Source of the DNA: Nilaparvata lugens
Taxonomy: Eukaryota > Arthropoda > Insecta > Hemiptera > Delphacidae
NCBI RefSeq assembly: GCF_014356525.2
Contig: NC_052508.1
Span: 62,272,047-62,336,046, forward strand
Length of the DNA stretch: 64,000 bases
Direction: 5' to 3'
Program-made: the position numbers and the translations under genes
Shown: positions 48,998 through 60,900 of the stretch, piece after piece
How positions within the stretch are numbered: the stretch's first letter is position 1
Layout of the letters: every line of letters starts with the position of its first letter
The notes under the pieces: generated by a model
The model's database searches: none
What the model was told of the DNA's origin: nothing
The model's input: the letters and a program-made list of their open reading frames with translations, nothing else

Positions 48998-49647
48998 TTG
49001 ACCGAGCGAAGTGAGGTCTAAGATTCAAGTCGACGGTTTGGCATTTATCTCAATGTTTGAATGTTTATATGTTTTTATGTTGCGCATTTACGGTGAAATG
49101 CGGTAATAGATTTTCATGAAATTTGACAGGTATGTTCCTTTTTAAATTGCGCGTCGACGTATATACAAGGTTTTTTGGAAATTTTGCATTTCAAGGATAA
49201 TATAATATAAAAGGAAAAAGGAGCCTCCTTCATACGCCAATATTACCGTAAAAATCAGACAATAGAATTATTCATCATAAATCAGCTGTCTAGTGGACTA
49301 TAATACTACTCGTTCAAAAACATCGAACATCTTGGAAATGTATCTTTCCATCAACGTTAGTAGACAGTTGACAATTTATAATACTACCTGTTCAAAAACA
49401 TCGAACATCTTGAAAATGTATCTTTCCATCAACGTTGTAGACAGTTGCAGCCAGACCTGATAACAGAGCTCACACTCACATTCCGGGACGACACGTCACG
49501 GTACGATAGGACAGAAAGCTCTATATTTATTTAGGATTTTTTCTAGGCATTTTAAATTGATAAATTATTTATTAATTTTTGAGAAAGCATAACAACAGGT
49601 CAATGTAACTTACTGAGCGCGAGGTCTACTGTTCACAGAACTACTAG
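48998..49647 (+). mobile_element. CTAG-ended repeat element, copy C
   Basis: Starts TTGACCGAGCGAAGTGAGG and ends GTTCACAGAACTACTAG before T. The first 300 bases match copies A and B. The middle differs and contains a 78-bp direct duplication (49300-49449). It may belong to a family that keeps its ends and exchanges its centre. Confidence 0.7.
49300..49449 (+). repeat. 78-bp direct duplication in copy C
   Basis: ATAATACTAC(T/C) followed by GTTCAAAAACATCGAACATC starts at 49300 and again at 49378, and both units run to CATCAACGTT and GTAGACAGTTG. Confidence 0.85.
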
Positions 49648-51639
49648 TATGTTTGTAATAATCTGATAATCTGATATGATCAAACGATCATATCATATGT
49701 TTGTCAAGTTATGTTCAATCCAATAAGAATTCATAATGACGGCAAAAAATCGTACGTACCGTACAATAATTTGTGTGTGTAACTGAACTTATATGAACTG
49801 ACTTCACACCACCCATTCTTCACAGTCATCTTCTCACTTACAGGTCATTTTGCAATGAATATCGATACTTCCGTGAAAGCACAGAAAGTTCACACTATTG
49901 TTTTATCCCCGATTTCACGACTTCGCTTTTCACATGAAACAATGTCACCATGCCTGTAAATAATAACGGACCGTTAAATAAATAACGACCGGTTAGCAAG
50001 TACATTTCCGCAGCTAAAACTAAGCCATTAGTTGCAGTGATTGATATTGCAATAAAACGTGCGCCTTGTTAAGTGAATAATAGTTCGAAGATTTTATCAT
50101 CAGATGAACTGAAACCGAGTGAGGAAACTGGATGTGAGCTATAGTGAGATTCAAGTTAAATTGTAGGCAACTGAGCATTGTTTAAATGGGAAGCATCCAG
50201 GAAACTGGATGTCAGCTAGAGATTCACTCTAAATTGCCAGCAGCTCAACATTGTTTAAATGAGAAGCATAATGTTATTCATGGGAAATGATGACAGTTTA
50301 AAGTGAAAATCACTAAAGAAGAAGGAGGATGCCTTTTATCCAGCCTGTTATATAGAATTGAGTACATAGTGTTATCACATGATAGATTAACAAATCTCTG
50401 GTGTTTTGATAAGTTTAGTATACGAAGAGCAACAATATTTAGGTTGAGTTTCTAAAGGAAGAGGTCAGGTTATGTCAAGTGATATTTATGGTCAAAATTG
50501 CAGATTTGTTTTAAGAGAGGATGACATAAACATTTCAATTTCATAGGGTCAGTTGTACGGAAATCTAATTAAATTCAAATTAAGTGGGATACCCTATTTT
50601 ATGTATTATTAACTGTATATTTCTGTACATCCACCAGAAACACCGCACAATTGTTGAGTTGATAGTGCTGAAATTGATGACAATTGATACTAATATCATC
50701 CATCATCTCAACCTCATCTCCCAGCTTGTTGGTGAATCTATTGATATGTTTTCATGAACTTACAACTAACTCGTTCTTCATAGGTATAACTATTGTGTTA
50801 CACTGGAGGTTCCTTTCATAAGTCCATGAATATACTATAATATTCACCAATAGATTCAGATACATGTATATCATTTAAGAAATACGCATACTGACGTTTT
50901 CATATTTGCCAATAAATAGACGAGTAATATCTGTGTTGTTTGAGTTCTCTATATCATTACTTCTCTTTGTACTCTGGTTAGCTCTTTCCTTGTAACTCAA
51001 CCGATCTGACCAAAAGAGGAATAAAGCCAGTTGGGATGTTGCGATAGATGTTAGCGCCCCCTGGTGATGTAGTAAGCAACTCATTTCCCAGGATGTTTTG
51101 CAGAAATTTTATCAGAGTTTGAGATCAAGTTATAAATAATAAGATAAATAGTCTGGATGACTATTGATAGGGTTCAATGGTTTCCAGTCCACACTTGATA
51201 TCTGAAAACACATTGTCTTCAACTCTTGATTTTTGGGGCCTAGCCTACTTCGAATTCAGGAGGTTCGTGGGAAGAAAGCAGCTGATAGTAGTGTATGAAT
51301 ATATGAACTCATTGGACTAGCATGAGCTCGAATAGAATATAGCTATGTGTAAGTGGATTAACATAGAGCTTGCATCAACTGGACTAGCATAGTTTGTAAT
51401 GAAATCATAAGGATGCAAAATTAAGAGTGTGTGCATGTTCTACTGGTCAACTGTTCCAAATTTGATCAGTTTTTTATTTCAACTTTGTTAGGGTTTTAGC
51501 AAAGTATGTACAAAACCAACTTTAATTTTTTGAATTAATTAATTTTTTGAATCTGCAAGTATTGTACCTCTTATCGTACAATTTATTGTGTAATTTACTG
51601 TAAAATTATAAACAAACAAATTACAATAGCAACTAATGA
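49648..51639. other. Non-coding stretch with a degraded MITE
   Basis: About 50140-50310 contains CTATAGTGAGATTCAAGTT at one edge and GACAGTTTAAAGTGAAAATC at the other, with internal repeats (ACTGGATGT(G/C)AGCTA, CATTGTTTAAATG). It is probably a rearranged copy of the 43763 MITE family. No gene was recognised. Confidence 0.4.
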
Positions 51640-51815
51640 TGCATAAGATATCGGGTAAGCTCAATGGGGGGAAACTTCCTCCAATCCAAATAAATTTTTT
51701 CCTGAGTTTCATTCCCACATAAGCCTGTGTGTGTGTAATGGGCAGACATGCTAATGTCTCAAAGCTCACTTTTAGGTAGATTCCGAGCCACAGGATAAGT
51801 TTCTTATCACTCTAG
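51640..51815 (-). mobile_element. SINE-like repeat fragment, diverged
   Basis: AAGCCTGTGTGTGTGTAATG, TTTTAGGTAGATTCCGAGCC and GATAAGTTTCTTATC parallel the reverse complement of the element at 36680-37000. Confidence 0.5.
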
Positions 51816-52859
51816 TACATATTTATTTATTTAAAACTAGCAAAAACTAAGAAAAAACTTGTAACTGAAAAAGATTTGACACAAATTTAATGAAAGCTGA
51901 AAGACCCCCCTCCCACCAGAGCACACAGTTAGTCCGACGCGTATGAAGCTCTAACAAATTCTACAAGATTTTATTTATGATATACAGGCATCACCCTATC
52001 ACCTTCAAATCAAAATGGCCGCTCGCATCTAGACTGATTAATGGATATGCTAATAAATTACCATATTAAAAATGTACAGAGGTGAAGTTAAAGGTTGGAC
52101 AACTGTCATAAGTTTAAAGTTTTCATTTTATCAACGCTCCAGTTAGTGAACTCAACAGGATGAATAACTGGATGAATATTTGAATGAAAACTTCATCAAT
52201 TACATTATTTTTTGTCGATTGTGAGCAATGATAAGAGGAGGGGACAAAATGTGTTGAGGAAATGGAGCCAAGTCATGTCATCTTGTGATCTTCATGATTA
52301 TGGGGAAACTGCGCTCCCAACTTAGCATTAGCTGCTCACAAATCACCATTTCACAGTGACGTGCTCAAATAATTATTCCAAATTACGCAGATCATTGACT
52401 CATTGGAAGCAGGCACGTAAGAGAATATTACTGCTTTGAACTGGAGTGTGAGATTCATTTTTACTGAAATTACTGATTTGGAATAGTTTTTGACGCGTTG
52501 ATGTTTGAAATCTTTATTGAAATCATTATTATTACTTCGATTTGTAAGTACAGACGCAAGAGGATAATTACTGCTCTTCTACTGCTTCAAACATGATTCT
52601 GTGATTATTAATTAATCCTAATTAAGTTTATGAAAATTACTTTCAAGCTACAGATTTGGAATCAGTTATTGACCTGCACGCTTTGCTCTTGTTATTATTT
52701 TCATAATGATTATCATCAATCGATTAATCTGTGTGCTGTTGATATTTTTATAATAGGTCTATCAATCTATAGACGATGGGATTGAGTTTACAATAGTTAT
52801 TGGAAGACCGTGGTCTTGTTCAAATCATAAATATGTTGTCTTATTATTTTGATGTTTGA
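51816..52859. other. Non-coding stretch
   Basis: No recognised gene. Only AT-rich DNA with short runs of simple sequence. Confidence 0.4.
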
Positions 52860-53115
52860 TTAATCCAGCCACATTGACCTTCTTATTGTCAAAGTGTGTA
52901 TGTACTTCAAGTGCTGTGTGTGTAACAAATTTTGTTGAGCACTGTGAAAATGATCAACTTGGCTGAGGCTTCGGTTAAACCTAGAAAACTTTTTTACTTT
53001 GTCCAGAGAAAATGAACGTTATTTTGGGTTGATTTTTAATTGAGATGTCATTTGAATGATTTTTGTTTTCTATTTTTTTAATTATTCCAATAAAGTCTTA
53101 TTCTATTCTATTATA
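52860..53115 (+). mobile_element. LINE 3' UTR end with (TATTC)n tail
   Basis: Ends TTCCAATAAAGTCTTATTC then TATTCTATTATA. Same tail type as 6975-7100. The boundary on the left is a guess. Confidence 0.45.
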
Positions 53116-53931
53116 TTTTTACAGTTTTCTATGAATCAGAAAGTCTGTATCTATGGAGAATGAGATTCCATATTATGACAGTGTCTTTCTATTAGAAAAA
53201 GAAACTCTAGTCAACCACTATAAGTATAGATCAAATAGCATTGTATAGAATGATTTTATTTTATTGACCAGCGAATATGCATATACAAAATGCTTCTTGT
53301 AAAACTTCCACTGGAATTATCAAGATGTTGGATTATCAAGGAATGGTGAGCAAGATCCCAACATTTTTGACGATGTTCCTTGATGTTCCAACATTTTTGA
53401 CGATACACTTCATCTGATTTAATACGCTCCATAATCGTACATTTGTATATGAATTTATGTTGTCTTGGCTTCGTTAAATAAGTGATTGTTCCACAATAGG
53501 ATCGCAGCAAAAATAAATTCATCATACATTTATTGTCATTTTGGACTTTCCAAGCGAACTTCACTTTTAAGAAATTAAGCCAACTTCAATCAAAAATTTG
53601 TTGGAACGTTGGGAGTGAACCGTTTAAAAATGCTGATAGAGGTCATGATAAAACCACGCCTACCGACTCCCCTCCTCTTTCCTGATTGGTCGGCAATACT
53701 CAATGTCTTTAGTTCAAACTTCGACCATCAGACGGCAGCAGCTGTTGGTATCCAGTGCTCTTTTCATTATTCCAGTGCTCTTGTATCATTTTACACCGTA
53801 AAAGAACAACACTTTTGGAAATCAAGCTGTTTTATTCCAACCGATCACTAGCCTCTTTTTCTTTCCTTGATATCGTATCTTACGAATAAATAATATGGTA
53901 AACGTATAACTATTATATTGATAGGAATATT
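53116..53931. other. Non-coding stretch
   Basis: A short direct repeat CCAACATTTTTGACGAT occurs at about 53358 and 53387. 53640-53790 shares TGATTGGTC and CAGACGGCAG(T/C)AG(T/C)TGTTGG with 31200-31280, a diverged unknown repeat. Confidence 0.4.
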
Positions 53932-54811
53932 GGCCCATATGAATAAAACCAGAGCAAATGCTCATGAGCAAGAGCATGGAGCATACGTTTTTGCTCATGA
54001 GCAAAAGGTAGAAGCAAAAGCATTTGCTCATTTTTATATGAATGAGCTTTACCTTATACTCTTACCTTATGCTCCTGAACTCTGGAGCAAATGCTCACGT
54101 ATTTCAAAGATTTTTCATTAGCTGATTCGCTTTTGTAGCCTTACTTTGTTTTTATAGCTCACGGAAGCACTAAATGAGCAAGTAGGGTGCATCGCTTGTG
54201 TTTGCGTCGTCTGCTCTGTTTTCAATTTATGAATAATAGAGTTTTAGGTTAGTTGAGTTTAGAATTCTGAAATAATAGCGTGAAAAAATGACATCTCTAT
54301 AATAATCTTCAACATTTTCTTATAATATCAATAGCCTTCTTATAATCGTCTACACTCTCATCTTCTTAAATGCCTATTTCCTATTTTGTGATGGCTATCT
54401 TTATAACAGGTAACATCTTTTGTATTTATTCTTTTGTAGGGATAATGGTGATATATATCATGGTTGAATCTAAAAAGAGATTTATAGTTCTCAACTATTG
54501 GTTGTGATCGTATCTAGTATAGTTTCCTCTTCATCATACGAATTAGTTGAGCCTTTTTACAATGAGCAGAAGGGTATAAGCTGCTCTAGACTAGACTCAC
54601 CTTTTTTGAAGCATTTGCTTCAAAAGTTGAGCAAATGCTCTAGTTTATTCATAAAATTTTGAGTATAAGCCTTTACTTTTGAGCAAATGCTCGAACTATT
54701 TTTTTGATGAGCATGAGCAAAATGTTTTGCTCACGTTTATTCATAGAAAATGAAGCAAATGCTCCATATTTTAGAATTATAAGCAAATGCTCAACTTTAT
54801 TCATATGGCCC
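53932..54811. mobile_element. TIR transposon with an array of GAGCAAATGCTC sites (880 bp)
   Basis: Ends GG(C/G)CCATATGAATAAA in inverted orientation, with ATT immediately outside both (53929-53931 and 54812-54814). The interior has four perfect GAGCAAATGCTC motifs (about 53954, 54082, 54631 and 54683), at least four one-mismatch forms, and further GAGCA/TGCTC halves, clustered within about 200 bp of each end. Dense subterminal repeats are typical of transposase-binding regions. No coding sequence was found. The superfamily is uncertain. Confidence 0.75.
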
Positions 54812-54833
54812 ATTAACTTTACTCTTGGTTCAA

Positions 54834-54913
54834 AATGTTCGGTACCTTATACCAGAGATGAACGAACATGGTAAATGTTCGGTACCTTATACCAGAGATG
54901 AACGAACATGGTA
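54834..54913 (+). repeat. 40-bp tandem duplication
   Basis: AATGTTCGGTACCTTATACC starts at 54834 and 54874, and the two units appear identical through GATGAACGAACATGGTA. Confidence 0.95.
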
Positions 54914-55600
54914 ATACTGAATTATCATATTGCAGACATACTGACATACCATACGTTGAAATAGACTATTTCTGACATATTTTACCAGATATGAACGAAT
55001 ATTCTCTTCTCACTGCTTAAACATACCAGGGTAAATGAAATAAAATGAGTGCAAGTTTAACCAGCACTGGAGATGAAAATCGTCTGTGGAATAGACAGCA
55101 TTAATTATTGGTTTCGTCAACCTTTAGACACTGATAGTCTTGGTAGAAAAAATCGCTAAAAAATAGACAGCATTAATTGGTTTCTTCAACCTGACATTCT
55201 TTCAGAAACTGATAGTTTTGGTCAACATCATCAGCAGAAAAACCGTTACCGAAAGTCTTGTCGAAAATATTATCGTCAAAATATTGAAAATAGTAAAATA
55301 GACTTTCAAATATTGAAAGTTAAAATATATTTGTAGAAAATATATTAAATTACCGTTGTCGAAAATATTACCTCAGGAAATCGGAAATCTAGCAAAATTC
55401 AACGTGTGAGGTTGAACACCGGCACGGCACGTAAGGTTGTTAGAAGGTGTTTTAAAGCTTTCGAACACCCGGTTACACCTGATTAGCATTCGTTTTCATA
55501 GCGTTCTTCTGTCCAACAAATTATCGCGAGTCGGTTTTTGAAAATACGCCCAAAGCCCAGACAACATAAGGCCCGCAATACATTGTATGATTTACGGGCG
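54914..55600. other. Non-coding stretch
   Basis: A diverged repeat of about 90 bp containing AATAGACAGCATTAATT lies at about 55095 and 55165. No gene was recognised. Confidence 0.45.
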
Positions 55601-55639
55601 ATGTTACTGCGTACAGTCGTTATGAACACGTTGAAGAAG

Positions 55640-56870
55640 TCAAAGAACGAAGAGTAGGAGAGATATGAGTAGAAGGAGAGGAGATGGATGTACAGGAGAA
55701 GAATGATGAAAATTGGGAGAAGGAAGATTCTTGGAGAGGAAGAGGGGGATGGGAAATGGAAGATCATTCGAATGACAAGGAAGAAGAGGAGGATCAGTTG
55801 AGAGGTGGTACAAGAAGAAAGAGATAAGGAGAAGGAGAGAAAAGTTGGAGGAATGTATTTTTGAGGGAAATAGGAGGAGAAGAAAATGAAGGGGCTGTAG
55901 AACGAAGTAGAGAGCACGATGTGGATCAGAAAAGAGATAGAAAAATGAATGGGGAAATGAGAAGAAAAATAGAAGCTGTGATAGTGAGAGTGAAAGAATG
56001 ATGTTCAAGTAGATTTGAAGTGGAAGGATAAAGGTAAATCAAGAGCTAGAAGACTATGAGAAAAATGTAGAAAATAGAAGAATATCAGATTAGATTAGAT
56101 TTATTTATTCATGTATGTTACAATTATGAGAGGATGCAATGAAGATGAGAGGATTGAAGTGAGAAGAGGAAGAAAAAGCTGAGGAATGAATGAAATACAA
56201 AGATACAAAGAATAGGAGAAGGGAGAATACGAGAGGATAGAGGGAAGGTAAATGAAGAAGATAAAGAAAAACTGATAAGAAGTGAGGGATGATGATGCAG
56301 AAAGATGAGCAGATGATGATGATGATGATGATGATGATGTAGCTGGTAGAGAAGGTTAGGTATGGAAAGGCGAAGAAATTAGGAAGAATAGAATAACTTT
56401 TTTATTATTGTTCCCGAGACGAAGTTTGGACTGAAATGTCAACTCTACCACTCGACCAGGAAAAAGGAAAAGAAGAAATCACGATGAAGCTGCATGATGC
56501 AGCCGACAAGATAAATAGAGAAGAAAAACTGAATGTGGGGCAAAATAATAGAAGCAGATAAAAGCAGCAGAAGACGAAGTGGTTGATAGAAGAGAAGGAC
56601 AGAGCAAAAAGAAGTCAATCTTATACAATAAGGAGGGGATGACGAAGAAATACTATTAGAAAACGGTGAACGAATAAAAAGAAGAAGAAGAAGAAGGAGT
56701 AGAAGGAGAAGAGGGAGTAGAAGGAGAAGAGAAAGAAAAAGAAGAAGAAGAAGAAGGAAAAGAAGAAGAAGAAGAAGAAAAAGAGAAAGAAAAAGAAGAT
56801 GAAGAAAGAGAAGAAGAGGAAGAAGGAGCTAAGAAGAAATAGAAAGAGCAGTTCCCGACGTGTTAAGTAG
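55640..56870. repeat. Long purine-rich tract with embedded microsatellites
   Basis: More than 1.2 kb of mostly A+G on the plus strand. It includes (GAT)n at about 56307-56338 and GAA runs at 56680-56830. TTAGATTAGATTTATTTATTC at about 56090-56112 may be a LINE 3' tail on the minus strand. Minus-strand frames of 85-144 codons rich in Phe, Leu, Ser come from this bias. Confidence 0.7.
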
Positions 56871-56879
56871 CTGTCCAAC

Positions 56880-57965
56880 GATTTGCGAAGATGAACAGAA
56901 AACGAAAAAGATGTATTTATGAGGCTGCAAGCAGCTAGCAGTCGGTTGGTTACAGCCTATAAATAATAAGCGAACTCGCCTCGCGCGGTAAAAATGCTAA
57001 GGTGTCTGCACCTATTCTTGACAGCCACAAAAGTATCTGGTGTAGAATCGCCGATGCTAACTAGACAATTTACTCTTACTCTTATTTTCCGTCTACTTCT
57101 GCTACTTTTTAGTCTATTTTCTATCCTTGCATGAACGAGTATGTATATTCTGTTCCCTTACAATGTAGTACAGTAATGTTATCTGGGCTCTGGGTAGTTG
57201 AATCGTTGACTTCAACGATCCGTGCTGTAGAGTTTATATAGTAATCAGTAAATCTCTAGAGCTCAGTAAAATCTAAAAACTCGAGTAACTCGAGTAACTC
57301 AAAAAACTCATCAACTGTTCAGTAACTAAGTTATAACACTGAAGAAGTCTTGAACCAAATGTATCTATATATTCATTTTATTCCACAATCACAATATCGA
57401 ATAATTAATGATTGGGAGAGAATCAACAGGATAAACCCAAAACTGTAATAATTATAACTGTAATTATTTATATAATGTATTTCGATAAAGTCTACCATCC
57501 GAATAATAATTATTCCAGTTTAGAAGAATAATACTTGTAGACCCGTTGATGCATTAAATTATATATTCAGGCGAGGTGAGACCTTCCCGCAAAGGAAGGA
57601 AGAAGAATAATTCTTGTATCTTCTCCAATAACCATTTGTATTTTTTTTAAACGCCAGTTATATTTAGTTATTAATGTATGTTCTAGCTTTGTATCTCTTT
57701 CGTAGACTCTGTATGAATGATATTAAATACTGTCTTTGAATAATCACAACTAGTTTTCTATCTTCTGTATCACAGTTACCGAGTTGATATGAATATTTTT
57801 CCAATTGAGAACTTATTAGAAAACATTGGAGAGCTTTAATAGTGAATATTGTTCCTATCATTTTCAATACTACAACTACTACTAGCTTTTACTAATAATA
57901 ATTCTGTTTGTATCAATACAATAGTTTTAATTAATTTCTCTTTAATTCAAAATTTATTCAACTAA
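56880..57965. other. Non-coding stretch with a SINE scrap
   Basis: 57553-57600 (TATATATTCAGGCGAGGTG, GACCTTCCCGCAAAGGAAG) matches the body of the SINE at 30560-30803, in plus orientation. Nothing else was recognised. Confidence 0.4.
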
Positions 57966-58964
57966 GGGCCGTTTGCACAGTATAGACTGCTAAACTCGAT
58001 TAAGTTCATCGAGTTTAAGTTAATCTGAAAGTTTAAACTTGAATCGGTTTTCTCAGTGCATTTACTAACCCAGTTTAAGTTAAACTAGTTTAGAGTTAAG
58101 TTGGTAATAGAATGTCATCGTTTATAATATCAGGAAGGCTGATTTTTAAAGGGAATTTGTTATTTGTTTACAAACCATCAGTAAATTGAGGTTATGTAGC
58201 TACTATTTCCTTGATCAAAATCCACAGAGCTGTAAGTTGTACGGTAATAAAAGTGAAAAGTGATCAAGAAATTATTCAAAAAATGCTATATTACTATTAG
58301 ATACAAGTTTAAACTTATATTTAGCTGGCACCAGAAAATATATTTTAGAATTCAAGATAAAAAAGTTATTTTGCTACGCTTAAATCTACTATGATCTTCC
58401 TCGTTTATTAGAAATCTCTCGAAAGCAAGATATATCTCAGCTATGTGTTATTAAAAACATGTTTTCTGATCAAAGACCACTGATAAAAATTGTCTTATTT
58501 TCTATCAAGTGGTTTATTTAATCAAATACTGAATTGACACTTGCTTTACTCAAGCAAAACCGTTAAAAAATTCTCTATCATCCCAGAAATTTAAATGATT
58601 CGTTTTTTGCCCAATTTTTCTCAGTTCCAAAATTTCTTAGCAGTCATCTCTATCAATCGCATTAAAAACTTCTATCAATAATGATTCACTATAACTTAAA
58701 TAACTCTTATTGTCTACAGAAGCATTAAATACAACCATCGAAAAATAATTTACCATCAGCTGTTTCCCCATGAAATCTTTACAGATGTCAAGTTAATCCA
58801 AATTATTTGGTTTAAACCTCCTGCTTTGGAGGTTTAAACTTTCCCAGAGTTTAAGCTCAATACAGAGTTTAAACTGATACTGTGCAAACGGAATTTTAGT
58901 TTGAACAAAAAAAAACCATATTTGGTTTAAGCTTTAGCTTAAACTTACACTGTGCAAACGACCC
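57966..58964. mobile_element. Non-autonomous PIF/Harbinger-type transposon (999 bp)
   Basis: Terminal repeats GGGCCGTTTGCACAGTATA (left) and GGGTCGTTTGCACAGTGTA (right, complemented), directly flanked by TAA at 57963-57965 and 58965-58967. A TWA target duplication with such GC-rich ends fits PIF/Harbinger. Subterminal DNA is rich in TTTAAACTT/AAGTTTAA motifs. A second copy of the right end lies inside at 58878-58891. No transposase or Myb-like frame is present. Confidence 0.8.
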
Positions 58965-58967
58965 TAA

Positions 58968-60115
58968 GACTATCATTTCATTCATTTGTTTGAGAATGTT
59001 CACTGCAACGTCATCACAAAATCATTCTAACAACTCAGCAAATAAAGGCAGATAAAGGTTTCTAATAAAGGCAGCTAAGCAATCAATCAAATACATTTCC
59101 ACTGAAAAATCTGCATTTGAACTAGAGAGCATATTATAGAATGTAGCTTACAGTTTACGCTCTCTGCTCTGAACATGTAATAAAAAATGATCCTAGTCTT
59201 TGAAATACATCCACAACTATTCTCTGATGACCTTACTCCTTGATCACACTCTTCTCTCTTTGAAGTTTGTTATCTTCAATCTTCCTTTATTATCTTTGAT
59301 CTTAATCAAAATAATTTATACTCCAAACGAAATCAGTCGAAAATTAAGAATTAACAGGAAACTCGTTGAGTCTCCACGTCTTGGAAAGAAGCGTGAGATG
59401 ACTACAAAGACAAACATAGGGAGATCGAAATTACGATAAAATGAGTGCGATAGATAATGGGAAAATGTGAGGAGAGGGAAAGAGAACGAGAAAAAGGAGG
59501 AATAGAAGAAGAGGGGAAAGGAAAGAGAGGAACAAAAAGATTGTTTTGTCAAAAGCGAACCGAGATCATCTATCTGTCACGCTTTTGAAATTAAATGAAG
59601 GAGCCGTCTTGAATAATTAGCAGGTGTTAATGAGTACACACTCTTCTTTCATATGCTAAACATTTTGTTTCCTGTCCTTTGTTGCTTGCTGAAAAAGTCT
59701 TTAAACTTGTGCTCCATATTTATTCTCTTATCAGGCGGTTTATCTAAGTTCACACTCTAGTCTGTGAGCTATTGTGTTGTGAAAATTTGTCTGTACAGGT
59801 AGATTTTACATGAATATTGGTTCTGGACGTCTGTCTACAAAGTACTACCTTATTGCTTATTGGTTAAAGTGACTTGAAATTGACATTACTACTTTTTGCA
59901 CATTGAAAGCACACTGAAACAAATCAGCTGTTGGTTTAATCTCAAGATGAACCACATCATAACAAACGAGTATTCATATGGATTTAATTCAGTTCAAAAT
60001 GAAATTTTCGTTCACACTGGCACTATGCAAATAGTTCCAACAAAGTCAATCTTAAATTTGTGAAAAGTTTATCATTGAACTAAGATCTCTAAATTTATCG
60101 TTATAATTTTTTTTT
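58968..60115. other. Non-coding stretch
   Basis: No gene was recognised. A purine tract lies at 59455-59540. Confidence 0.4.
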
Positions 60116-60236
60116 TGAATAGTAGCACTCATCGAATTTCCATCTAGCTGTTTACCCTTTAGTCAATATTTAACAGTAACAGAAGTCTTCGTGGTGATTT
60201 ACAGCATTTAATTGGGATTTTCGTTTAAAGTCAGGA
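60116..60236 (+). mobile_element. SINE body, 5'-truncated
   Basis: ATAGTAGCACTCATCGAATT, CCATCTAGCTGTTTACCC and GGTGATTTACAGCATTTAAT match the body of the SINE at 60690-60900. Confidence 0.8.
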
Positions 60237-60596
60237 TCGTTTTGGGAAATTCTCCAAAAGTTCTTTCAGATTGATTACAGTGAAACCAATCAATACTATA
60301 ACGACTTGAATTGGAAAAAGAGAAAAAAATTGAATCTATAAAATCATTGTAGATAATTACGAAGAAGATTTGAAGGCCTCATAAGTAAGCCATGTTCAAT
60401 AGATTGGAACCAATTTTATATTAGACCAAATATTTAATGGAGACGGAAAAGGTGCTGATTGTTGAGCTTGATTTTGGAAATACGAATTAAATATTTCTAG
60501 GAGGAGGGTGAAGATTTCACGAAGTTAATCACAAAATAATAATGGCCATATATATGTTAAAATCTGGAAAGTCTCTACAATAATCAATAATTTGAA

Positions 60597-60653
60597 CCAA
60601 TTACAGATGGAATTAAATAGAGAATGCATTTAATTCCATCTGTAACTGGTTGG
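60597..60653. repeat. Hairpin at the 5' side of a SINE
   Basis: About 23 bases (AACCAATTACAGATGGAATT...) pair with AATTCCATCTGTAACTGGTT, with one mismatch and an 11-base loop. Confidence 0.8.
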
Positions 60654-60689
60654 CCGCTATGGCTTCGTATAAAATGAGTGCTGCTATCC

Positions 60690-60900
60690 AGAGATTGTCA
60701 GTTTGGTGTAAGGGTAAGCATTCCTGACTGGCAATTGGGAGGTACCGGGTTCGATTCCCGGGCTGGCAACTAATTTTTGGATAGTAGTTCTCATCGAATT
60801 TCCATCTAGCTGTTAACCCTGTTGTCAATGTCTTCAGTAGCAGAAGTCTTCGGGGTGATTTACAGCATTTATTTAGGATTTTCGTTAAATAATAATTATA
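60690..60900 (+). mobile_element. tRNA-derived SINE, complete, with foldable tRNA-like head
   Basis: The head (about 60694-60769) forms an acceptor stem (TGTCAGT with GCTGGCA), an anticodon arm CCTGA/TTGGG with loop CTGGCAA (anticodon position GGC), and a perfect T-arm CCGGG-TTCGATT-CCCGG. The B box GGTTCGATTCC is at 60748-60758, and the A-box region is GGTGTAAGGGTAAGC. The D-stem is poor. The body CATCGAATTTCCATCTAGCT and an ATAAT-rich tail follow directly, so this is a SINE head and not a tRNA gene. Confidence 0.8.

Noticed and set aside
55483..56008. Two overlapping minus-strand frames of 144 and 122 codons
   Set aside because: Both are low-complexity Phe/Ser/Leu and open because of the purine tract.
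60694..60769. Functional tRNA gene
   Set aside because: Weak D-stem, unusual anticodon, and the body of a repeated SINE follows directly.
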